The translations under genes and the position numbers were made by a program. Below the pieces are notes generated by a model. The model worked only from the letters and a program-made list of their open reading frames with translations, was not told the origin of the DNA and made no database searches. A DNA stretch of 9,151 bases from Bacteroidaceae bacterium (GTDB lineage Bacteria; Bacteroidota; Bacteroidia; Bacteroidales; Bacteroidaceae): positions 10,650 through 19,800 of the forward strand of contig JABUUA010000064.1 of the NCBI GenBank assembly GCA_021443405.1. Direction: 5' to 3'. How positions within the stretch are numbered: the stretch's first letter is position 1; each line of letters begins with the position of its first letter. Of the stretch, positions 6,691-9,151 are shown piece after piece.

Positions 6691-7440
6691 ATGATAAAGA
6701 AAATACTGGTATCGCAGCCGAAACCCTCTTCTGACAAGTCGCCCTATTACGATATTGAGCGTCAGCGTGGCGTGGAAATCGTGTTCCGTCCCTTTATCAA
6801 AGTAGTGAGCGTGTCGGCCAAGGAGTTCCGCGCCCAGCACATCAACATCCTCGACTACACCGCCATCGTGTTCAACTCGCGCCATGCTATCGACCACTTC
6901 TTCCAGCTCTGCAAGGAACTGCGCGTGGTCGTCCCCGACGACATGAAGTATTTCTGCATCACCGAGCAGGTGTCTCACTACATCCAAAAATACGTGCAAT
7001 ACCGCAAGCGCAAGGTGTTCTTCGGCGAGACGGGCAAGATTGACGGACTGCTGCCGCACATGATTCGGCACAAGAACGAAAAGTACTTCGTACCCCTGAG
7101 CGATGTGCACAACGACGAGATTGCCAACATGATGGACGCAGAGAACCTCGTTCACAAGGAGGGAGTCATGTACCACACCGTGAGCAACGACTTTGCAGCC
7201 GACGAACCCTTTGACTATGATATGTTGGTGTTCTTCAGCCCCAGTGGCATCAACTCGTTGAAGAAGAATTTCCCAGATTTTGACCAGAAAGATGTTGCGA
7301 TTGTAACCTTCGGTCCTACCACCACCAAGGCGGCTAAGGACGCTGGGTTGCGTGTGGATGTGGAGGCGCCCACTCCTGAATGCCCCAGCATCACCATGGC
7401 TTTGGAGAATTATCTGAAGCATCTGAACGAGCAAGCGTAG
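6691..7440 (+). CDS. hemD: Uroporphyrinogen-III synthase family protein
   Basis: HemD closes and inverts the D ring of hydroxymethylbilane to give uroporphyrinogen III, the branch point to heme, siroheme and cobalamin. The 249-residue protein has the two-lobe pattern of the family. The start MIKKILVSQPKP is typical. The first-lobe signature is AIVFNSRHAIDHFF (residues ~54-67), and the second-lobe signatures are VFFSPSGINSLKKNFPDF and TFGPTTTKAAKDAGLRVDVEAPTPECPSI near the C-terminus. The ATG at 6691 follows DUF4271 by 7 bases, and rnpA starts 1 base after its stop. HemD sequences diverge widely and lack strict catalytic residues. The family call is therefore firm, while actual tetrapyrrole activity depends on whether the host has the rest of the pathway. 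The nearest promoter is inside the preceding gene. Confidence 0.9.
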   Translation: MIKKILVSQPKPSSDKSPYYDIERQRGVEIVFRPFIKVVSVSAKEFRAQHINILDYTAIVFNSRHAIDHFFQLCKELRVVVPDDMKYFCITEQVSHYIQKYVQYRKRKVFFGETGKIDGLLPHMIRHKNEKYFVPLSDVHNDEIANMMDAENLVHKEGVMYHTVSNDFAADEPFDYDMLVFFSPSGINSLKKNFPDFDQKDVAIVTFGPTTTKAAKDAGLRVDVEAPTPECPSITMALENYLKHLNEQA

Positions 7441-7441
7441 C

Positions 7442-7936
7442 ATGAACCGTAAACATACCTTTGGCAAGGCTGAACGGCTCTGTAGCCACAAGGTGATAGA
7501 GGCCCTTTTCGCAGGTGGGAACAAGTCGTTCTCTGCCTATCCGATTAGGGCTATATACATGCCCATGAGCGTTGTGCGCAGTGCGGATGAGGGAGAGCCA
7601 GAGAAGCATAACCATGTGGTCAAGGATCAGACCGCGTGCGCTAAAGGGGAGAACACCTCATGCACCAAAGGTGAGAAGGCGGCGGTTCAACTGCTCATAT
7701 CCGTTTCCAAACGACATTTCAAGCATGCTGTCGACCGCAATCGCGTGAAACGTCAGATCAGAGAAGCTTATCGCAAGCATAAGCAGCTATTGCTTGATGC
7801 GCTGCCACAGGCCCAAAGCATGGCCGTGGCGTTTATTTGGCTCAGCGATGAGCACTTTGACACAGCGATGATAGAGGAACGAGTAAGGAAACTATTGGTG
7901 AGACTGGCAGAAACTCAATGCACAGAGCGCCCGTAG
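7442..7936 (+). CDS. rnpA: Ribonuclease P protein component with a loop insertion
   Basis: RnpA is the small basic protein that helps the RNase P RNA remove 5' leaders from pre-tRNAs. The hallmark RNR segment is intact: SKRHFKHAVDRNRVKRQIREAYR at residues 89-111. The N-terminus HTFGKAERLCSHKVIEALFAGG is also typical. At 164 residues it is about 30-45 longer than most family members. The extra length sits at residues ~42-80, between strands IRAIYMP and AAVQLLISVSK. This insertion is charged, low in complexity and contains two 8-residue repeats (TACAKGEN and TSCTKGEK, 24-base period at 7634-7681). It is not in the RNA-binding RNR region, so function is probably kept. The gene follows hemD by 1 base, a pairing seen in Bacteroidetes, instead of rpmH as in most bacteria. 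Its 3' end faces yidD on the opposite strand. Confidence 0.93.
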   Translation: MNRKHTFGKAERLCSHKVIEALFAGGNKSFSAYPIRAIYMPMSVVRSADEGEPEKHNHVVKDQTACAKGENTSCTKGEKAAVQLLISVSKRHFKHAVDRNRVKRQIREAYRKHKQLLLDALPQAQSMAVAFIWLSDEHFDTAMIEERVRKLLVRLAETQCTERP

Positions 7937-8033
7937 CTTTGTGCATTATTATTAATAAGGTATGGGGAGAAGGAAGATTTACCATCGCAAGTGTCATACG
8001 ACTGCTTGCGTATGATTGCCAGTCAGCAAGCGC
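7937..8033. repeat. Convergent intergenic region with overlapping inverted repeats
   Basis: Between the converging rnpA and yidD stops lie three overlapping inverted repeats. TCATACG (7994-8000) pairs with CGTATGA (8009-8015) around an 8-base loop, extended by one G-T pair. The loop segment can instead pair upstream, as CGCAAG (7986-7991) with CTTGCG (8005-8010), or downstream, as GCTTGC (8004-8009) with GCAAGC (8026-8031). No T-tract follows on either strand, so a classical intrinsic terminator is not shown. The structures could still act as a two-way transcription barrier or RNA 3' end. Confidence 0.5.
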
Positions 8034-8282
8034 TTAAGGAACTGGGTCGTAGCCACTGCCGCCCCAAGGATTGCAGCGCAAGATGCGCCAAATGGCCAAT
8101 GCCAGCCCTTTGACGGGGCCGTGCTTGCGAAGCGCTTCAATCGCATATTGGCTGCACGTGGGCGTGAAGCGGCAACTGGGAGGCGTAAGTGGCGAGATAA
8201 AGCGGCGATAGAAACGTATGGGCAGGATGAGTACCCATGAGATGGCTTGGCCCAACTGATGAAAGATGCGAGGGAGTAGCAA
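8034..8282 (-). CDS. yidD: Membrane protein insertion efficiency factor YidD
   Basis: YidD is a small membrane-associated protein thought to aid insertion of inner-membrane proteins together with the YidC insertase. All family marks are present: amphipathic N-terminus IRFYRRFISPLTPPSCRFTPTCSQY (residues 22-46, with C37 and C43), then HGPVKGLALAIWRILRCNPWGGSGYDPVP (C70 near the end). The length, 82 residues, is typical. The only plausible start is a TTG at 8282, since no in-frame ATG exists between the DUF4294 stop and the conserved region; the frame stays open upstream. It lies 23 bases after DUF4294 on the same strand, so the two are probably co-transcribed. In most bacteria yidD follows rnpA on the same strand; here it faces rnpA. 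Confidence 0.93.
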   Translation of the reverse strand: MLLPRIFHQLGQAISWVLILPIRFYRRFISPLTPPSCRFTPTCSQYAIEALRKHGPVKGLALAIWRILRCNPWGGSGYDPVP

Positions 8283-8305
8283 GGGGGAAACTTGGATTTG
8301 TGTGT

Positions 8306-8962
8306 TTAGAGTTGGCCAGCTTCAATCTGGCGAACAACGCGTTCCACCATCTTGTCGTCGTCATCGGGACGATATTCTTTCTTAAGGCTTGAACGGAAAG
8401 TCCAAGCAAACATCTGGTAGAAAGCGGCTTTGGTTGGTCCGAAGAAGGCCTTGACAATCTCATAGGAGGACTGGTTACACTCGCGGTCAACCAACTTGAT
8501 AAGTAGTTTGCCTTGTGAATAGGTGAGTTTCTTCATCTCGGGTGTGAACTGCTCCTTGATGCTCTTCTCCACCGCACTGATGTGTGACGACTTGCTCTTC
8601 TCATCGGGGAGGAGCTCGAGAATCTCGTAGGTTTCTCCAATGATGCTCCTAACGCGTTGTGCAATGGGGAGTGTGCGCTTCACGTTTTGGATGAGTTTGT
8701 TGTACTTAGCCCGTTGCTTCTCGTTCTTGAAGCGTATGGGAGGGTAGACGGGAAGCTCTGGCATCAGGTAGCTCCATATTAGTTCACCTTGGTAGAGCAC
8801 AGGGTCCTTGTAGCGGTAGAACTGCAGTCGCACGCCATCCCCTAGTTTCAACACCTCCGACCCTTCCAACATGCGAGGCTGGGGTGTGGTGCTGACCTCC
8901 TGCTCCTGTGCTCGGGTGAGCATAGGCAGCATGAGTAATAGTATGATTGGCAATGCTTTCAA
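8306..8962 (-). CDS. DUF4294 exported protein
   Basis: This is an uncharacterised Bacteroidetes protein recognised by the conserved C-terminal half: FTPEMKKLTYSQGKLLIKLVDRECNQSSYE, then FFGPTKAAFYQMFAWTF. Residues 1-18 form a signal peptide with likely cleavage after TRA, so the mature protein (about 200 residues) is probably periplasmic. No lipobox cysteine is present. The middle part is helical and basic, with no recognised enzyme motif. The only start that precedes the signal peptide is a TTG at 8962. The frame continues upstream without an ATG to a stop at 9002-9004, and that upstream DNA includes the foreign segment. The natural start and promoter may therefore be lost or altered at the junction. 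It is followed after 23 bases by yidD on the same strand. Confidence 0.85.
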   Translation of the reverse strand: MKALPIILLLMLPMLTRAQEQEVSTTPQPRMLEGSEVLKLGDGVRLQFYRYKDPVLYQGELIWSYLMPELPVYPPIRFKNEKQRAKYNKLIQNVKRTLPIAQRVRSIIGETYEILELLPDEKSKSSHISAVEKSIKEQFTPEMKKLTYSQGKLLIKLVDRECNQSSYEIVKAFFGPTKAAFYQMFAWTFRSSLKKEYRPDDDDKMVERVVRQIEAGQL

Positions 8963-8978
8963 CGTGGATGGTGTTAGG

Positions 8979-9151
8979 GGAGCAGAACGCTTTGTAAACT
9001 CTTATCCACACGAGCTAGACGGAGGTCGAAGACAGAGAATTGGAATTGCCCGAGCTCTTGCTTTAAATCCACAATTAATTGTATGTGACGAACCTGTATC
9101 AGCTCTTGATGTGTCTATTTCCAAAATATCTTTTTCCTGTCAAAAAGCTTC
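8979..9151 (+). CDS. Fragment of an oligopeptide/dipeptide ABC transporter ATP-binding protein (OppF/DppF type), foreign
   Basis: The plus-strand frame beginning near 8979 reads GAERFVNSYPHEL, the signature region DGGRRQRIGIARALALNP, and then the Walker B block LIVCDEPVSALDVSI (ending at 9119). This is the ATPase core of a peptide-uptake ABC protein. The usual LSGGQ signature appears as LDGGR, a variant I recall from Clostridia-like OppF/DppF proteins. Walker A and the N-terminal half are absent, and there is no start codon. After DVSI the family expects QAQ, but the frame instead reads SKISFSCQKAS, so the match stops at about 9119. Base composition is clearly A/T-richer than the rest. With no junction gene or mobile element, this is more likely an assembly or ligation chimera at the sequence end than a real transfer. 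Confidence 0.75.

Noticed and set aside
6655..7524. 289-residue open frame antisense to hemD
   Set aside because: It spans hemD and its flanks on the other strand, with no family resemblance.
7934..7941. TAGCTTTG over the rnpA stop codon as a promoter -7 box
   Set aside because: No TTTG or TTG lies at 19-21 bases upstream, and no plus-strand gene follows.
9145..9150. HindIII site AAGCTT at the very end as evidence of a cloning junction
   Set aside because: A single 6-base site is expected by chance and nothing else ties it to a vector.
1..9151. CRISPR arrays, tRNA or rRNA genes, insertion sequences, defence islands
   Set aside because: No regularly spaced repeats, no tRNA-like cloverleaf, no transposase-like protein and no terminal inverted repeats were seen.

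Overview
This window looks like chromosomal DNA of a GC-rich member of the Bacteroidales, most likely Prevotella-like. The reasons are the families DUF4271 and DUF4294, a hemD-rnpA gene pair, an LpxL-type acyltransferase and MetK of Bacteroidetes type. There are also several copies of the Bacteroidetes promoter (TTTG or TTG, then 19-20 bases, then TAnnTTTG), and most starts lack a Shine-Dalgarno sequence. Genus placement is inference from remembered family sequences; no search was run.

Layout. Bases 1-2270 hold the end of an efflux operon: the C-terminal third of an RND inner-membrane pump, overlapping by 4 bases with a TolC-family outer-membrane factor. Bases 2277-2489 hold a start-less remnant of a secreted surface protein, followed by a strong rho-independent terminator (2512-2546). 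A textbook Bacteroidetes promoter (2556-2587) then drives an LpxL/HtrB-type lipid A acyltransferase, whose ATG lies only a few bases past the promoter. After about 280 noncoding bases carrying one strong and one weaker promoter, a tight plus-strand run follows: metK, a LOG-family gene, a DUF4271 membrane protein, hemD and rnpA. Spacers are 1-7 bases. A further promoter (6575-6604) lies inside the DUF4271 gene and probably drives hemD-rnpA separately. On the minus strand, DUF4294 and yidD converge on rnpA, with overlapping inverted repeats between yidD and rnpA.

The last ~170 bases are foreign. They encode the signature and Walker B region of an OppF/DppF-type peptide ABC transporter ATPase, AT-richer and Firmicutes-like. 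This segment begins abruptly upstream of DUF4294 and loses its family match again at 9119. A chimeric contig end is the best explanation.

The genes are mainly housekeeping and envelope functions: drug or metabolite efflux, lipid A acylation, S-adenosylmethionine synthesis, nucleotide hydrolysis (LOG), tetrapyrrole synthesis, tRNA 5' processing and membrane protein insertion. I found no convincing new defence, mobile or biosynthetic system. The points most worth a second look are the chimeric end, the surface-protein remnant with its terminator, the near-leaderless acyltransferase transcript, the repeat-bearing insertion in RnpA, and the opposite orientation of yidD relative to rnpA.
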